Shown one piece after another: positions 34,466 to 43,796 of a stretch of 64,000 bases of DNA; position 1 is the stretch's first letter; each line of letters begins with the position of its first letter. The stretch is from JAXLQL01 sp046331625 (lineage in GTDB: Bacteria > Acidobacteriota > Terriglobia > Bryobacterales > Bryobacteraceae): NCBI GenBank assembly GCA_046331625.1, contig JAXLQL010000004.1, positions 62,001 through 126,000 of the forward strand, in the 5' to 3' direction. The translations under genes and the position numbers were made by a program. The notes below the pieces were generated by a model, which searched no databases, was not told the origin of the DNA, and saw nothing but the letters and a program-made list of their open reading frames with translations.

Positions 34466-35938
34466 TCAATACTGGACGGACCCCGGCGTATCGAGGCGAA
34501 CGCTCCACAGAGAGTCGCGGCCGGTGATGTAGAGAGTGCGAAAATCCGGACCACCGAAGGCGCAGTTGCGCGCGCTTTCGGGCAGCGGGATCAGCCCGAT
34601 GGGCTCGCCCTTGGCCGAATAGATCGAGATGTTGCGCCCGGTGATGTAGAGGTTGCCCTTCACGTCTACTCGGAATCCGTCAGGTCGCGAGGGGAGCTTC
34701 TCGATCAACATGCGCTCGTTCGAGGCCCTGCCCAGCCCATCGACATCGTAGGCACGGATGTTCTGCTCGTCGGTATTGGCCACGTAGAGAATGCGGCCAT
34801 CGGGCGAGAGCGCGATTCCGTTGGGGCGCCCCTTCGGCTTGGCAACAAGCTCGAGCTTGCCCTTGGGTGTCATGTGATAGACGCCGTAGAAATCGAGGTC
34901 GCGCTTGTCGAGCGGCGTGAAGAGCGGATCGGTGAAGTAGACGTGCCCGTCGCGGCGGACCACGATATCGTTGGGCGCGTTGAACCGCTTGCCTTCGAAC
35001 TTGTCGGCAAGCACTTCGATCTTGCCGCTTTTCGAAGTTCGCGTGACGCGGCGCGAGCGGTACTCGCATGTGTAGAGGCGGCCCTTGCGGTCAAGCGTGT
35101 TGCCGTTCGCGCCATTCGATCCGGCACGGAAGACGGTGACGCCTTTGCCCGGCTCGTAGCGATTGATCACGCTGTTCTCGTAGTCGCTGAAGAGCAGGTA
35201 CCCATCTCGCGACCACACGGGACCCTCGCCGCCCGGGAATCCCGACGCGACCTTCTCCACCTTCGGCGATGGCGCTTCTTCCACCAGGCGGAGCGTGCCG
35301 AACTTGTCGGGCACGTGGAAACTCTTACCATCGGTTGCCTGCCACGATATGAACTTCTTGTTCGGATCGACACCCGCAATGCGGAAGAATCCCGCGCGCA
35401 ATTCGCGACCCGCTGCAGGAGCGGCATCGCCGAGCGCCGTGAACGGGATCTTCATCTCGCCAAACCAAATCTTGCGATTCGCGTCGATGCGCGCTTTCAC
35501 CTGGATGCCCGAGTTCCATGCCGCTCCGGCGCTGCGACGTTGGCCGCTGCGGTCAATGTCGAGGTCCACCCATTCGCCTTGCGGCGAGACTTGGAACTCG
35601 CGGTAGCGCGTGATGTCCGCGGCGTCTGCGCCGATGAACGCCTCACCGACATCCCAGTTCCACAAGCGCGGCGTCTCGGCGGTTGTGTTCGGATCGGGCT
35701 TGAGGTTGAGCGCCTCGTATTGGCAGATGTAGAGCAGGTAGAGATGCTGCGGGGTCCAGCGTGAGCGGACTTCGGTGCGATGCCCCGAAACCGGCGCACC
35801 CGAATAGTCAGACTCAATCACGATCGCGGGCGCACCATTCCAGAATGCGGAATTCGGGTCCGCGCTCGGATCGGCATCAGCGGGAGCCTTACTGCTCGTG
35901 AAAGCCGCAGCGGCGAGAAGGGCCAGGAACATCGCCAT
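34466..35938 (-). CDS. CBM9-like domain fused to SMP-30/gluconolactonase
   Basis: The product has about 490 residues from the ATG at 35938; a GTG three bases upstream is possible, and either overlaps the SelA-like gene stop. After a signal peptide, residues about 25-215 form a CBM9/DOMON-like beta-sandwich (HLYLLYICQYEALNL, LWNWDVGEAFIGAD, RKIWFGEMKIPFTALGD). Residues about 225-485 form a six-bladed SMP-30 propeller (SGFPGGEGPVWSRDGYLLFS, KRFNAPNDIVVRRDGHVYFT, GRPNGIALSPDGRILYVANT, RPDGFRVDVKGNLYIT). SMP-30 proteins hydrolyse sugar lactones. The sugar-binding module suggests an exported lactonase acting on a carbohydrate. Confidence 0.85.
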   Translation of the reverse strand: MAMFLALLAAAAFTSSKAPADADPSADPNSAFWNGAPAIVIESDYSGAPVSGHRTEVRSRWTPQHLYLLYICQYEALNLKPDPNTTAETPRLWNWDVGEAFIGADAADITRYREFQVSPQGEWVDLDIDRSGQRRSAGAAWNSGIQVKARIDANRKIWFGEMKIPFTALGDAAPAAGRELRAGFFRIAGVDPNKKFISWQATDGKSFHVPDKFGTLRLVEEAPSPKVEKVASGFPGGEGPVWSRDGYLLFSDYENSVINRYEPGKGVTVFRAGSNGANGNTLDRKGRLYTCEYRSRRVTRTSKSGKIEVLADKFEGKRFNAPNDIVVRRDGHVYFTDPLFTPLDKRDLDFYGVYHMTPKGKLELVAKPKGRPNGIALSPDGRILYVANTDEQNIRAYDVDGLGRASNERMLIEKLPSRPDGFRVDVKGNLYITGRNISIYSAKGEPIGLIPLPESARNCAFGGPDFRTLYITGRDSLWSVRLDTPGSVQY

Positions 35939-37563
35939 CACGCCCGCCCGAACGCATGGCGCTTTGCGGTGAAGGTCGCGCCGAGGTATTCGCCCATGTC
36001 GATGGAGCCCGTCATCGTGTCACCCGTGACTTTGCCCGTGAACCGATACGACAAGCTGTCTCCATGCCTCTCGCTTTGAAAGCTCGACAGACGCACGGTG
36101 TCGCCTTCGATGGTCCCCGAAAGTTCGCGAGCCAGAAACTCGCCCTGATGCGTACCTTCGATGCGGCCCTCCTTCTGCGCGATATGCAGCACGTGCGATC
36201 CCTTGCCCGCCAGGAACTGGATCTCCACATCCCACCGTCCGGAAAGATCCGCCGCCGGCGCGGGTGCGGCCTCGCGCGGTTTGGGCTGGCGCTTCGCCGC
36301 GAGCACCTCGTACAAGCGATCAGCAACGATCTTCTCGTCGCCCGCGCTCATCATGAACGCCGTGATCGATACGCCGGTATCGCCCGGCTCGTTGTTCTCC
36401 GAGCGCCTACGGCCTCCGCCGCCCGCGTTTAAAACAATTCTTGGATCGGTTGTATCGAGAATCCGCGCCACTTCCTGGCCGTTGATCCCGAGCTTGGCGC
36501 TCTCCCAACGCACGCTGAGCGACGGACTCTTGTTGGCGCGCCCGGTGGGCTCACGCACCGAAGTGGTCACTCCCGCGATCTTCGTCACCTGCTTCGCGAT
36601 GTGATCGAGCCGGTCGAGATAAGCCTTCCACTCCTGCTCGTGGTTTCGCTTGGCCCACATCTCTACCGCCACCAGCATCGCCACCATCTCTTCGCGACCC
36701 ACCTTCATCGCACGCGCATAGCCGTGGTGCGGCGCGCTGTGAACCCAAGCCGCCTTCACCAGATCCTTGCGCCCCAGCAGCAAGCCCGCGCTCTGCGGTC
36801 CGCGGATCACCTTGCCTCCGCTGTAGCCGACGAGCGTCGCTCCGCGCTGCAAGTAGACGCACGGCATGGTGAGGATTTCGGGAGCCGCATCCACGAACGT
36901 AGGTACGCCGCGCTCCTTCGCGATGCGGATGATCTCGTCGAACGACGGCGAGCCCGTCTCCGCTTGCGGTATCGCATGAATGTAGATCATCGCCGTGCGC
37001 GGACCGATCGCTGCTTCGAGTTGCTCGCGGCTATCCACTTCGATGATCTTCACGCCCACGGCGCGAATGGCCGCGTCATACACGTTGCGGGAGCGCCCGA
37101 TGATCACTTCGTCTGGTTCGCGAAGCCGCATGAGATTCGGGATGCGCACGTGGAGATCGGATTGCGCTTACGACACAAGCGGCAGTTGCATGCGACATCG
37201 CCGCCGCGCATCCGGAACTGACCATGCCCCATTCGGCCGTGATTCGCTGAGCGCTTGCCCACCGCTTCCATCAACTCGTCGAGTTGCACGAAGTGTTGGT
37301 TGGCGAGATCCTTGGCGGCCCGCACTTCCGGCAGTTCCATCGACCCGCCGATCACCGTGAGCGCGCCGCGGCAATTGATGAACGGGCGGACGCCGAGCGA
37401 GCGATAGATGTCCTTGCTCAGCTCCAGCGCCTTCGGCGGCGCGTGCGTGCGGCGCTTGTGCGGCCGCACCTAGTCCGAGCGCTCCCGCGCGCGCGAACAG
37501 TTGACGCCATTGAGGCCCGCGATACCTCGCCGCAACGATCCTCGAATCGAATCGAGCGATGAC
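35938..37563 (-). pseudogene. SelA-like PLP-dependent enzyme, frame-broken N-terminal half
   Basis: From 37149 down to 35938 the frame is intact: a SelA/DGA-ammonia-lyase-type domain with DEVIIG-x-SRNVYDAAIRAVG, the PLP lysine in YSGGKVIRGPQSAG and LDTTDPRIVLNAGGG, plus an extra C-terminal beta-rich domain of about 95 residues (DLSGRWDVEIQFLAG onward). The N-terminus is in another frame (SKDIYRSLGVRPFINCRGAL, then HFVQLDELMEAVGKR). The linking piece AEWGMVSSGCAAAMSHATAA is offset again. Several single bases are missing near 37165-37180 and 37237-37253, and the first codons near 37470-37563 are also broken. An RBS-like AGGAG precedes about 37563. Confidence 0.7.
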
Positions 37564-38881
37564 AGTTCTCCTTGCTTCTTCTGGCGCCGCGCGGCGGAGC
37601 AGCGAAGCCATCCCAACGAGGATCGCCGCCACGCGAGCCCGGCGCCATCTTGTCCCAACGCTCGCGCGTGAGGCCGTTCAGATCATAGAGCACTTTGCCA
37701 CCCTTCACGGTGAGCTCACAGCTCAGCTTCTTGTCGCCATCGAGACGGCCGCCGTTCTGGTCGACGAAGCCGAACTTGCCGCGCTCGAGCCGCAACACCG
37801 CCACATCCGCGATGGCGCCCACCGACAAATGGCCGAGCTCATCGTGCTGGATCTCGTGAGCCGGATTCCACGACGATTTCACGATCACGTCATCGAGCGA
37901 CATGCCGAGTGCAAGCATCTTGCTCATCACGTTGAGCATGTCTTTCATGCCGGCGTTCATACTGCCGATGTGCAGGTCAGTGGAGATGGAGTTCGGATAG
38001 TAGCCTTCCTTGAACGCCTGCACCGCCGTGCCCCAAACGAAGCTGCCGCCGCCGTGGCCCACGTCGAAAATGACTCCGCGCTTCTGTGCAGGCAAGATCG
38101 CCGGGTTCACCTTCCCGTCGATCAACTCGCCGCGCGCGCCGCCGAAGCAGTGCGTGAAGATGTCGCCAGGACGGAACTTCGACGTCACCAACTCGGCCAG
38201 CGAGCGCTCCGGATACGCGCGTCCGAAGTCGACCATGACCGGGATCTTGGCGGTCTTGCCGGCTTCGATCGCCTGGTCGATCGGCTTCCATTGGGGTCCG
38301 GAGAAGTGCGCGGCCTTGACGCCGACGATCACGTCCTTGTACTTCATCGCCATCTCAGCGGTGGGCTTCGCCTCCATGTCGTCCATGTTCTGCTCGAAGT
38401 TGCCGCCGCGCATTCCGGCGCCGACGATGTTGAGGAAAGCGAGCACGCGGGTGCGCGAGCGGTCGATGATGCGATCTTTGAACTGCTCGAAATTGCGCCA
38501 GCCCGAGCTTCCCGCATCCGCTACCGTAGTGACGCCCACGCGCAACGTGAAGCCGTCGGGATAGATGCTGTTGTCACCCGCGTATGACCCGCGCTCGCCT
38601 GTTCCCGCGAATACGTGAACGTGAATATCCACCAATCCAGGCGTCACGTAGAGCCCCGAGACGTTCACGGTCTTGAGCGCCCGTGAGGCCGCGATATTCG
38701 CCGCCACCTCGGCCACCTTGCCGTCTTTGATCGCCACATCGCGCACGGCGCTGAGCCTGTTCTTGCCGTCGATCACGTGGCCGCCCTTGAGTAGCACGTC
38801 GAAGTCCTGCGCTTGCGCCGCGGCGATCAGGCACGCGGCGGCCGCAGCGGCCCCGAAACGGGACGAAATTGTTCGAATCAT
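37418..38881 (-). CDS. Exported amidohydrolase
   Basis: I chose the ATG at 38881, with AGGA upstream and a signal peptide (MIRTISSRFGAAAAAACLIA). The open frame gives 487 residues, but the last 60 or so look like run-on into the next gene, so the natural end is probably near 37600. The amidohydrolase barrel is shown by LLKGGHVIDGKNRLSAVRDV, metal ligands in LVDIHVHVF, VVGVK-type strand VIVGVKAAHFSGPQW, HCFGG, FDVGHGGGSFVWG and ISTDLHIGSMNAG. Substrate unknown. It sits upstream of the SelA-like gene, as in dihydroorotase-like/SelA pairs that degrade amino-sugar or amino-acid derivatives. Confidence 0.8.
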   Translation of the reverse strand: MIRTISSRFGAAAAAACLIAAAQAQDFDVLLKGGHVIDGKNRLSAVRDVAIKDGKVAEVAANIAASRALKTVNVSGLYVTPGLVDIHVHVFAGTGERGSYAGDNSIYPDGFTLRVGVTTVADAGSSGWRNFEQFKDRIIDRSRTRVLAFLNIVGAGMRGGNFEQNMDDMEAKPTAEMAMKYKDVIVGVKAAHFSGPQWKPIDQAIEAGKTAKIPVMVDFGRAYPERSLAELVTSKFRPGDIFTHCFGGARGELIDGKVNPAILPAQKRGVIFDVGHGGGSFVWGTAVQAFKEGYYPNSISTDLHIGSMNAGMKDMLNVMSKMLALGMSLDDVIVKSSWNPAHEIQHDELGHLSVGAIADVAVLRLERGKFGFVDQNGGRLDGDKKLSCELTVKGGKVLYDLNGLTRERWDKMAPGSRGGDPRWDGFAAPPRGARRSKENCHRSIRFEDRCGEVSRASMASTVRARGSARTRCGRTSAARTRRRRRWS

Positions 38882-38964
38882 TCTTGGGTCCTCATGTATA
38901 GATTGTGGGGCATGACGGACCCGTTCGACAAAGCGGCCATCCCGCCGCGCCGGATGGTATCCGC

Positions 38965-41214
38965 TTACCTCTGGCTGATCTTCGGGGGCTCGATCATGAG
39001 CGACAACGCCATCGCGGCCCAACTCGTTCCCGCGGCGCTGATCCATTGATCGTGCCCATACGGGAATCCGCTGTCGAAATAAGGTTGCACCCAGAGCGAG
39101 CGCGTCTTGACGTGCCACGTTCCGTCCGCAGCCTGTGTCTTCAGCAGATAATCGGCGCCGCGGCGATAGACCGCGTCCGTTACGGGCATCTTGCCTGCGA
39201 CAGCCAGCGCGTACAGAGCTTCGCCGGTGGCGTAGGAATCGCTACCCATGGCTGGCAATTGCGACCAGCCGCCACCGGACCGCTGCGTTTCGATCAACGC
39301 CTTCGCCGCGCGATCGATCGCTGCGCCGCTCGCGTTGGCCCAGAACAACCCGAGCAGGCGGAACGCCCGTTCCTGCGTCGTTGACCCCTCGGACTTGTCA
39401 AACCAAGCCGCGGCGCGAGCCATCCGCTTCTGCGTCTCGGCGCGGTCGGAAGCCGGAGCATACGCGCGCAGAATGTTCACCGCCATCGCCGAAGTGATGA
39501 AGTCATCGGATGTGAGCGGAGGCCGTGCCCCGCCCGTTTGCCAGTAGCCGTCTGGCGTCTGCATCGCCTTCACGTAGTGCACCACGGCATCGGTGTACTC
39601 GTCGGCAGGCCGCCCATTGGCCGCGTAGCCGAACAACTCATAGCCCACGCTTCCGATCGCAGCCACCGTCATGTCAATGGCGCGCTCGGGATACCGCTCG
39701 GCAAGCTCAGTGCTCAGCATGCTGATCTCATTGGGCGTCCGAAGCCCACGCTGCTTGGCCATCACCAACGCAACCGTAGGCAGGTTCTGGTTGTGGCAGG
39801 AATTGCAGCCGGCCTTCTTCAGAAACGTCGGGCTCTGTTTGGCCAACGGTACCAGCGCTTTCTCCACGGCCTGCCGCGCGTCGCGCGAATCCGATTCGCG
39901 AACCTTGGCCACACCACCGGCTTTGCGCACGTCTTCCGGCACTCCGAGCAGCCGTGCCACTTCGGTGTCGCCGCGCTTGGCCGCGAGGTCTCGTGGTGTC
40001 TCGCCTTCGCCAGTAACATTGACGTCGGCACCCTTGGCGAGCAGCATCTTCACCACGCCGGCCGGCATCACTTCCGAATAGGCGGCGTACATGAGCGGCG
40101 AGTAACCGCGCTCGTCGCGGATGTTGACCTCGGCGCCGCGGTCGAGCAGCAGCTTCACGATGTCCTCGGAGCCATACGTAGCCGCGGCCGCGAGCGCCGT
40201 CTGGTTGCGCTTGGTGTGCGCGTTGACGTCTGCTCCCGCTTCGAGCAGCAGGCGTACCGCTTCCACACTCTTGCTGGCGGCCGCGTCAATCAGCGCCACT
40301 GACCCGGTACCGCTTACGCTGTTGACGTTCGCCTTGGCATCGAGCAACGGTTTCATCAGCGACACGAAGCCTCCGCCCGCGGCAGCCATCAGTGGCGTGC
40401 GTCCGTTCGTGGTGGCGAGGTCCACCTTGGCGCCTTTGCTCAACAGGAGCTTGAGTACCGCATCCGTGTTGCGCTGAGACGCCGCCGAGTAGAGCGCCGT
40501 GCGCCCGTCATTTGCCTGCGCGTTCACATTGGCCCCACGCGCGAGCAACAACTCCGTCTTCTCGAGATTCGCGAACGCCCAGTGCAACGGCGTCTGGCCG
40601 AATCGATTCTTCGCTTCGAACTCCGCGCCCCGATCGAGCAGCGTCTTCATCGCGCTCACGGTTCCGAACGCCGCCGCATAGTGGAGCGGCGTGTTCCCGT
40701 TGGCATCGCGCACGTTCGGACCCTTGGTCCCCCGCAACGCCTTCATCATCGCCTTCTGGTTCTGCGCCTTCACCGCCGCAATCAACTCGCGCACCTCGGG
40801 CTCCACCGTCTTCGGCTGTTCATCCTTCAAATCCGCGTCGCCGAAGTCGGCGCCCTGATCGATCCAGGCGCGAAGCACCGCAATTTCGTCTTTCTCGAGC
40901 GGACCCGTGGGAGGCATCTGCATGCCGCCATCGCCGCTCACCAAACGATGGATCAGCTTGCTTTCGGCGCTCTTGCCTTGCACGATCACCGGTCCGTAGT
41001 CGCCGCCGCGCAACGCGTTCTGCCGCTTGTCGAGCCGCAGGCCCGACTGTTGCTGCTTCGAACCGTGGCAGCCGTAGCATTTCGAAGCGAGGATCGGCTT
41101 GATGTGTTGTTTGAAGTCGACTTGGATGTTGGCCGGAGCGGGGAGCGCGGGTGCGGCCAACGTGGCCACCGGCAGAGCGAAACAGAGGGCGACACGGATC
41201 AGAGAGACGTGCAT
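38965..41214 (-). CDS. Cytochrome c / ankyrin / alpha-toroid fusion protein
   Basis: The product has 749 residues from the ATG at 41214 (AAGGAGCACC upstream). A signal peptide is followed by a planctomycete-type cytochrome c domain with CYGCH (46-50) and the downstream MQMPPTG. Eight or so ankyrin repeats occupy about 140-425 (GNTPLHYAAAFG, GQTPLHWAFANL, GRTALYSAASQ, GRTPLMAAAGGG, NQTALAAAATYG, GYSPLMYAAYSE). A second haem-type site CNSCH (470-474) precedes a C-terminal alpha/alpha-toroid related to squalene-hopene cyclases (PDGYWQTGGARPPLTSDDF, SGGGWSQLPAMGSDSYATGE, ADGTWHVKTRSLWVQPYFDS). It is probably a large periplasmic redox scaffold. Function unknown. Confidence 0.85.
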   Translation of the reverse strand: MHVSLIRVALCFALPVATLAAPALPAPANIQVDFKQHIKPILASKCYGCHGSKQQQSGLRLDKRQNALRGGDYGPVIVQGKSAESKLIHRLVSGDGGMQMPPTGPLEKDEIAVLRAWIDQGADFGDADLKDEQPKTVEPEVRELIAAVKAQNQKAMMKALRGTKGPNVRDANGNTPLHYAAAFGTVSAMKTLLDRGAEFEAKNRFGQTPLHWAFANLEKTELLLARGANVNAQANDGRTALYSAASQRNTDAVLKLLLSKGAKVDLATTNGRTPLMAAAGGGFVSLMKPLLDAKANVNSVSGTGSVALIDAAASKSVEAVRLLLEAGADVNAHTKRNQTALAAAATYGSEDIVKLLLDRGAEVNIRDERGYSPLMYAAYSEVMPAGVVKMLLAKGADVNVTGEGETPRDLAAKRGDTEVARLLGVPEDVRKAGGVAKVRESDSRDARQAVEKALVPLAKQSPTFLKKAGCNSCHNQNLPTVALVMAKQRGLRTPNEISMLSTELAERYPERAIDMTVAAIGSVGYELFGYAANGRPADEYTDAVVHYVKAMQTPDGYWQTGGARPPLTSDDFITSAMAVNILRAYAPASDRAETQKRMARAAAWFDKSEGSTTQERAFRLLGLFWANASGAAIDRAAKALIETQRSGGGWSQLPAMGSDSYATGEALYALAVAGKMPVTDAVYRRGADYLLKTQAADGTWHVKTRSLWVQPYFDSGFPYGHDQWISAAGTSWAAMALSLMIEPPKISQR

Positions 41215-41269
41215 GGTGCTCCTTCTTAGGATCGACACGAGTATACATCTCCGGGTGCCCGCGAGGGAA

Positions 41270-42412
41270 CTACTGGCGTGGAAAGCGCGGCGCCAAGCCG
41301 AGTTCGTTGATCATCTTCTCCACGTCCGGATCCTTGCGTTCGCGCAAGCTCATCGCCACTCCGCGCGTCACACGCCGAGCCAAGCGGCGTTCGGCCGAAT
41401 CTTGCTCTCCGTTGGCTTGCTTGGCGAGCTTCGAAAGCGTTTCGCGCAGTTGCATCAGCCCGGTCTGCCGCCGATCGGGTTCCTTGAGCGTGCCCTCGCT
41501 CTCGTAGATCTCCCGTAGCAGCGAGCGCTCGCGTTCGGCGTCCTCGCGTTCCTTGCGCAGCGCTTCCTTCACCGGCTTCGAGCTTTGCAACTCCTCAGCC
41601 CGTGCGGCGGCTTTCGCTGTGTCAGCGAGGCCTGCGAAATCCTTGACGATGGAACTCGCGAGCACCAACGCATCTTTGCCCTCGGCCGCGGCAAGCGCGG
41701 TCATCTGACGATCGAACGCGCGCTTGATGTCGCCCTCGTCTTTCGCTCGCAACCCCGACTTCATTGCCTGCAGTTCCATGAACTCGAGCGCGTCAAACGC
41801 GAGGCCGCTCGAAAGCCATACGTGGCCGCCCTTGAAGATCGAGACGTGGTGCGGCGTGCTGAGGGTCTTGTCGAGATCGCGCATCTCGACATAGTTGAAG
41901 TCTTCGTCGCCCGCGGTGCCGAAGATCACGAATGGCGCATTGCGGCGCGGACGTCCATCGGGAAATCCCGCGCTGGCCGCGATCACTCCGGCGATCTTGC
42001 CGCTCCCGAGCGCCACCGAAGTCGCCACGCGCGCCCCACCCGACATGCCACCGGTGTAGAGCCGCTTCTCATCGATGTGGAAGCGCGCCGGCAAATCCGC
42101 GAACATCGCGACAATCGCCTTCTGGCTCGTTTCCCATGACCCGTTGCGCGAGTTGTTCGATCCGGCCACGATGTAGCCGAATGTCTCCGCGGCTTTCTGG
42201 AACCGCTCCACGCCATTCAGTCCGCGAGCGCGCGGGTCGAACGTAACGAGCAACGGCCAGGCGCGATCGGCGGTGTAGTTGGAAGGAACGTAGAGCGCGT
42301 AGGTCTGCGAGGAGTCCTGCTGACAAGTGACGGACTCGATGACTTGGCCGAGCGGAAGCTCTTGCGCGGCGAGCACAGTCGCGAAAACGAAAACCGGAAG
42401 CCGATCCCACAT
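41270..42412 (-). CDS. Secreted alpha/beta-hydrolase (esterase-like)
   Basis: The 380-residue product starts with a hydrophobic leader (MWDRLPVFVFATVLAA). The hydrolase part (residues about 35-215) has YALYVPSNYTADRAWPLLVT, VAGSNNSRNG, the nucleophile in YTGGMSGGARVA (Ser124), FGTAGDEDF with a probable Asp, and a His in FKGGHVWLS. The C-terminal 150 residues are highly charged helices (REDAERERSLLREIYESEG), likely coiled-coil. Substrate unknown. It is 56 bases upstream of the fusion-protein gene on the same strand. Confidence 0.8.
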   Translation of the reverse strand: MWDRLPVFVFATVLAAQELPLGQVIESVTCQQDSSQTYALYVPSNYTADRAWPLLVTFDPRARGLNGVERFQKAAETFGYIVAGSNNSRNGSWETSQKAIVAMFADLPARFHIDEKRLYTGGMSGGARVATSVALGSGKIAGVIAASAGFPDGRPRRNAPFVIFGTAGDEDFNYVEMRDLDKTLSTPHHVSIFKGGHVWLSSGLAFDALEFMELQAMKSGLRAKDEGDIKRAFDRQMTALAAAEGKDALVLASSIVKDFAGLADTAKAAARAEELQSSKPVKEALRKEREDAERERSLLREIYESEGTLKEPDRRQTGLMQLRETLSKLAKQANGEQDSAERRLARRVTRGVAMSLRERKDPDVEKMINELGLAPRFPRQ

Positions 42413-42452
42413 GGTGTTCTACAGCTTACGGGAATCGGGCGTGGAAGGCAAT

Positions 42453-42737
42453 CTAGGGAGCGTTGGTATCGATGCGCAGTTGATTATCGACGCCCTTGAC
42501 GCCCTTCACCTTCTTCACCACCTTCTCGGCGCGTGCCCGGATCTTCTCATTCCGGACCCGCCCCTTGAGCGTGACCATTCCGCCTTTCACTTCCACTTCC
42601 ATCGCGCCACCGTTGACGTTGGGGTCGGACGTGAGCTTGAGGCGCACCTGATCGTAGAGAGCATCGTCGCTGAGGGGTTTGTCGGCTCCCATCACCAGTG
42701 CGATGGTGAAAATCAGAGACAGCAGAACGCGTTTCAT
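42453..42737 (-). CDS. BON-domain periplasmic protein
   Basis: The product has 94 residues from the ATG at 42737. A signal peptide (MKRVLLSLIFTIALVMG) precedes one BON domain: LYDQVRLKLTSDPNVNGG, EVEVKGGMVTLKGRVRN and VVKKVKGVKGVDNQLRI. BON domains bind phospholipid or envelope components and occur in OsmY-type stress proteins. It stands 41 bases upstream of the esterase gene. Confidence 0.88.
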   Translation of the reverse strand: MKRVLLSLIFTIALVMGADKPLSDDALYDQVRLKLTSDPNVNGGAMEVEVKGGMVTLKGRVRNEKIRARAEKVVKKVKGVKGVDNQLRIDTNAP

Positions 42738-42902
42738 ATGCTTGTACCGCCAGTCTAGCTCATTCCTGGCGAAGCCGGCCCGCAAGCCGCGCCCGATCCC
42801 CGTTGTCCCATTCCACCCGCACCCGTCCAGTCATCCCGAACCGCTCGGCGGACTCCGGACCTGCGACGTGAGGCATACTGGACATGGAAGGAGCACCAGC
42901 GA

Positions 42903-43124
42903 GTGAAGCGAACCATTCAAGTACGAATCAGCCGGGGTGATCGCCAGTTCGTAGCGGAGTGCCTCGATCTGCCAGTAGTCACTCAGGCGCCAACACTCGA
43001 TGAGCTGACGGTGAATATTCGCGAGGCGATTGGCCTTCATTTGGAAGACGAGGATCTGGCGGAGTTGGGAATCGCCAGCAACCCAACTATTCTCGCGACG
43101 ATGGAACTCGAAGCGGTTGCCTGA
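42903..43124 (+). CDS. hicB: HicB-type antitoxin
   Basis: The product has 73 residues, starting at a GTG with AAGGAG ten bases upstream. It is a single HicB-like fold (QFVAECLDLPVVTQAPTLDE, then LTVNIREAIGLHL) without an obvious DNA-binding tail. HicB binds and inhibits HicA and often represses the operon. The order hicB-hicA is the reverse of the classic arrangement. Its stop and the hicA start share one base (TGATG), so expression is coupled. Confidence 0.88.
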   Translation: MKRTIQVRISRGDRQFVAECLDLPVVTQAPTLDELTVNIREAIGLHLEDEDLAELGIASNPTILATMELEAVA

Positions 43125-43369
43125 TGGCTCGCCTGAGAACTCTTTCGGGACGGGAGATCGCGGCAATATTCGGTGAGTTCGGGTTCGTCCAGTTTTCGCA
43201 ACGCGGCAGCCATATCAAATTGCGCCGCATGGTCGAGAAAGGCCGAGTGCAGACGCTTACCATTCCCGATCACCGGGAAGTAGATCGAGGTACAGTTCAT
43301 GCGATCATCCGGCAAGCTGGCCGTTTCGTTCCCGAGTCTGAACTCCGCCGCAAGTTCTTTGCCGACTGA
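43124..43369 (+). CDS. hicA: HicA-type mRNA interferase toxin
   Basis: The product has 81 residues. It is a double-stranded RNA-binding-like fold with LSGREIAAIFGEFGF, the active-site His30 in SQRGSHIKLRR, and the C-terminal IPDHREVDRGTVHAIIRQAG that is characteristic of HicA (YcfA). HicA cleaves mRNA independently of the ribosome when not bound by HicB. It is encoded directly after hicB with a one-base overlap. Confidence 0.9.
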   Translation: MARLRTLSGREIAAIFGEFGFVQFSQRGSHIKLRRMVEKGRVQTLTIPDHREVDRGTVHAIIRQAGRFVPESELRRKFFAD

Positions 43370-43796
43370 TTTCGACATTCGGTTCTACCGAATCCTTACC
43401 CCCGTCTGCTCTTTCGGTAACCGGATTCCACGTTCCCATTTCCGCTTCGCTCAGGAACCCGAGCCCCTTCTCAGCCCGGGCCGAACTCATGGCGCGCAGC
43501 GAAACCGCGATGCGTGAAACATGTTCTTTGTTTCCCAAGGCCGCCTCTGCCACTTCGAGGTCGCTCTCGCGAACCAGCGGCATCATGCCATGATTCGGCT
43601 GGCAGCCGATGGTCGGGAGCCACTCTACATCGAGAGGACGCAGCCACGACGGCCAAACCTCAGGATCAATCGAGAGCGGCGTAACGTCAGGATTCAGCAA
43701 GCACCCGGCGCGGGTCTCGGCGGACCACGCAAACGAGCTCGTGTGCGCAGCGATCGACAAGCGCAGGTCGAATCCTACCAGGAGGTGTTTATCCAT
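43305..43796 (-). CDS. Possible hypothetical protein overlapping the end of hicA
   Basis: An open frame of 163 codons begins with an ATG that overlaps the pgeF stop by eight bases and runs 65 bases into the end of hicA on the other strand. The translation looks protein-like in its first 130 residues (LSIDPEVWPSWLRPLDVEWL, ESDLEVAEAALGNKEHVSRI), with G or C at many third positions. The last 30 residues are probably run-on. No family is recognised. If it is not a gene, the 420 bases between hicA and pgeF hold nothing else I can identify. Confidence 0.3.
   Translation of the reverse strand: MDKHLLVGFDLRLSIAAHTSSFAWSAETRAGCLLNPDVTPLSIDPEVWPSWLRPLDVEWLPTIGCQPNHGMMPLVRESDLEVAEAALGNKEHVSRIAVSLRAMSSARAEKGLGFLSEAEMGTWNPVTERADGGKDSVEPNVEISRQRTCGGVQTRERNGQLAG

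Noticed and set aside
34292..35764. Plus-strand ORF of 490 codons
   Set aside because: Antisense to the CBM9/SMP-30 gene; shadow reading.
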